29,033 nt of DNA, taken from assembly GCA_049999765.1 (NCBI GenBank), contig JBNGIQ010007185.1, forward strand, positions 1 through 29,033, read 5' to 3'. Position numbers and translations under genes: made by a program. This document shows, in pieces, positions 26,881 to 29,033 of this stretch (position 1 is the first letter of the stretch; every line of letters starts with the position of its first letter). The notes below the pieces were generated by a model. It was not told the DNA's origin. It saw only the letters and a list, made by a program, of their open reading frames with translations, and made no database searches. This DNA comes from Phaeoceros laevis. Lineage: Eukaryota; Anthocerotophyta; Anthocerotopsida; Notothyladales.

Positions 26881-27726
26881 GCAGTTGGAGATCAAGGGAC
26901 AGGGAGCTGGAGACACAAAACACACCGAGCTGCAAGGAATGGTGAAGGACTGGAGTCTTGTTGTGTTTAAATACCAAGCTGCTGAAAAAATCACAATCAT
27001 AGAGATGGGATACAGAGAGAGAGGAGGGAAAATGAGAGGTGAGGACGTAAAGGAAGCTTTATGTTAATAATTGGATATGGCGGTGGCAATCTGAAGAGAT
27101 AAGATCTCATCTATTCTGCATTTCTCATGCCTTGCTAAAAATAGGGTCCTGTTATAATGTAGAGTCCAACTGGGTATCGGAGTAGCAGTACACTAGACCT
27201 TGTTGGTATCCGATAATGGCTTTCGCACAATAAATGCTAGCCTGACCTGGCTTGCAGCATGCTGTACAAGGTTATTTTGCCTAGCAATCAAAACTGGCTA
27301 TCTGTATAGAGAGGATTGGACAGTCAACGTCTCATAGCTGCCAACCTCAATCAGTTAGCACTAGCAGATAAAAAACCTTGTTGACCCTTCGGGCCAGAGC
27401 TGAGGATAGCTGTCTGGCAGCCTTGTCAGTAAGGGCACCTTCTCAGCAACATGTGCTGACTGACAACATCTTTGTTACCAGCCACGAATATAGGTCCTGC
27501 CTGTAAAATGTTACTGTGGACAAATGTGAGTCACAAAACGTAAGATTACTTTTTTTTAAGCCAAAAGATATATGTTTGCCTACCTTGTTATCAGCATACC
27601 ATATTTGCCGGTTTTGCATATGTCCAACGCATAGGCAAATGGCACTGTTTGCAGAATATCCATACTTGTAGATAGACGTTTTTTACACACAAAATATTGA
27701 ACACACAGACATCCCAAAGAACATGA
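26881..27726. other. No gene seen
   Basis: About 850 bp with a few short frames and no recognised motif, RNA gene or repeat. Confidence 0.45.
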
Positions 27727-27747
27727 TGTGTGTGTGTGTGTGTGTGT
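27727..27747 (+). repeat. TG microsatellite
   Basis: A run of ten TG dinucleotides. Confidence 0.95.
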
Positions 27748-27879
27748 CCCCACCTACCGTCCCGACATGCCCTGATTTCATCTTCTCATCTAGAAAATGC
27801 CCGTATAATTGATGCAGTGTGCATCCCCTGTCCGGGGAGCACACCACACCACTTGGGTTAGAAGGAACCTCGTACCTTA

Positions 27880-28995
27880 CTAATCAGCAGTTTGCCTTTT
27901 TACATTTTCTAGGAACCAGTCGGGTTTCCAGTGGAAGTCTTTCAAGAATGTCTTCTTTGTCCACAAAAGCACCAGGAAAACAGCTGGTCATTAGAAACCT
28001 GCGAATGAGGCCTAATAATTTGTCCCTTTGAAAGCCCTTGCGTACAAAGCAGCCACCAGAATTAGTATCTCATCAACAACAAGTTGGGCTGAGCTACAAA
28101 TGTAGGCGAGTGGGAACACTTGAGAAAGGATAACCTTGTAAGCCTGGCTGATGGCTCTGTTGGAGAGTAAATGTATGAACTGCGCGATAGAGAAGGGTAA
28201 GTCTCTGCGCTTGTCATACTTCGGGCATTCATAATTGCTAGCTTGTGGATCCAGAATGGTAAACTAGAATGACAGAAAATGCACCTTTGTGCCGATGATA
28301 TTGTGGTCCACATCTTCAGCATATGCCTGAATCTCAGGCTCAATGCTAACAATGTGTAGTGGATAAATCCAGAAGGGGGAGTCAACATCTCTAGGGTTTG
28401 CAGGATTAAGGAACTGTAATGGGATTTTTGTATTAAGCCAACACAAATCGTCAATGTAACGTCTTGCATTGACAAACAAAGCCATGAGGTCAGTTCGACC
28501 AAGCCTTGCTAACCTGAGTATAAATTGGGATTCGTAATGGAAAAAATACAGATTACACCAGACCGGTGAGCAGGCAAAGCCCATGGGTATACCTGACTGT
28601 TGTCTCCATACCAAATTACCAAATTGCACAAAGCAATGCTTCATAAGCCAGCTGTGTAGATGGACAAGTTTGTCCTGGGACAGCATAGTGTACGAGCTCC
28701 GTTCAATATCCTGTAAATCTGCTGCCCAACGAGTATTAGTAAATGGCCTTAGCATGGTCGTACCTAACAGCCAACACATGCTTACGAGGTACACTTTTAT
28801 AGGCCTGTTTGAAGGCCAGTTTGATGCATGCACTAATGGCAGCTTGTAACGAGTCCTCCCCTTTAGTTGGGATAGTCTCATAGCATCTGGCTATGTCGGC
28901 AGCAAAGATATCATGAATCTCAGGCGGCATATTCAAAGCCATTTCTATTGTAGACTCTGTGATCCAAAAAACAGAGGTCTATAATTGTGTGTTCC
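27880..28995 (-). pseudogene. Reverse transcriptase of a non-gypsy class (possibly Penelope-like)
   Basis: Minus-strand translation starts near 28990 with VFWITESTIEMALNMPPEIH, then AADIARCYETIPTKGEDSL (first catalytic aspartate). After a frame change near 28750 come LVHLHSWLMKHCFVQFGNLV, the motif IPMGFACSPVWCNLYFFHYE and the catalytic box RYIDDL at 28461-28444. Beyond a TAG at 28264-28266 the same frame continues KYDKRRDLPFSIAQFIHLLS and ISQAYKVILSQVFPLAYICS to about 28030. Another frame then gives GFQRDKLLGLIRRFL and CFPGAFVDKEDILERL. The motif set differs from gypsy and LINE RTs. It recalls Penelope-like or related single-ORF RTs found in algae and lower plants, but I hold that class only as likely. 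No endonuclease was seen. Confidence 0.7.
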
Positions 28996-29012
28996 TGGTA
29001 CATACATACATA

Positions 29013-29032
29013 CGTTTTTTTTAAAAAAAACG
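29013..29032. repeat. Perfect 20-bp T/A palindrome at the window end
   Basis: CG, eight T, eight A, CG. It follows a short CATA repeat. It could be a cloning or assembly border effect or a natural homopolymer junction. Confidence 0.8.
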
Positions 29033-29033
29033 A

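Noticed and set aside
1-29033. tRNA, rRNA genes and CRISPR arrays
   Set aside because: None recognised on either strand. The only tRNA-related match is the primer-binding site at 21954-21965, and the tandem repeats have no CRISPR-like regular spacers.

Overview
The window looks like a repeat-rich stretch of a land-plant nuclear genome, and a homosporous fern is my best guess. The plant signals are a PLS-type pentatricopeptide (PPR) pseudogene, a fragment of plastid-type class I fructose-bisphosphate aldolase, a chromodomain Ty3/gypsy element and a CACTA transposon end. The fern assignment is inference from the style of the PPR and repeat sequences. I see no intact host gene, and nearly every coding segment is broken by stops or frameshifts.

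Layout. (1) 1-6124: a decayed plus-strand Ty3/gypsy pol (RT, RNase H, integrase). It is split at about 2556 by a 2.96-kb insertion, resumes at about 5514, and ends in a PHD finger and a purine tract. The insertion carries an unrecognised ORF with a plausible intron and one copy of a structured RNA-like element. (2) 6125-7137: two copies of a 152-bp direct repeat with a CACTA-type terminus between them. (3) about 7467-7977 and 22210-22560: the C-terminal part of a LINE ORF2, cut in two. (4) 7978-22209: the cause of that cut, a 14.2-kb minus-strand chromovirus with both LTRs (248 and 243 bp), a GGCAT target-site duplication, a tRNA-iMet primer-binding site, gag zinc knuckle, PR, RT, RNase H, IN, chromodomain and purine tract. 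It has been invaded in turn. About 4.3 kb (PPR pseudogene, palindrome-punctuated tandem array, aldolase fragment) lies between integrase and chromodomain. An exact 88-bp piece lies in the integrase tail. About 5 kb of non-coding DNA replaces most of gag. A 100-N assembly gap falls in the zinc knuckle. (5) 22561-27880: mostly non-coding, with a 201-bp tandem duplication, purine-rich DNA, a minisatellite and one open frame of unknown nature. (6) 27880-28995: a minus-strand reverse transcriptase pseudogene unlike the other RTs here, possibly Penelope-like.

The most notable signal is a dispersed element of about 110 bp with four diverged copies (3183-3293 +, 18363-18471 +, 21064-21170 +, 25885-25995 -). 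The copies differ in sequence but keep the same pairings: a closing stem, a hairpin, a second hairpin with a CTYACCM loop, and a pseudoknot between the first hairpin's loop and a downstream strand. Compensatory changes are seen in every stem. The invariant bases at the stem borders (T-C, GAA-A, CTGATGA) are those of a hammerhead ribozyme core, but the three junction strands come in a non-canonical order. This is either a new structured RNA family or a permuted hammerhead-like motif.
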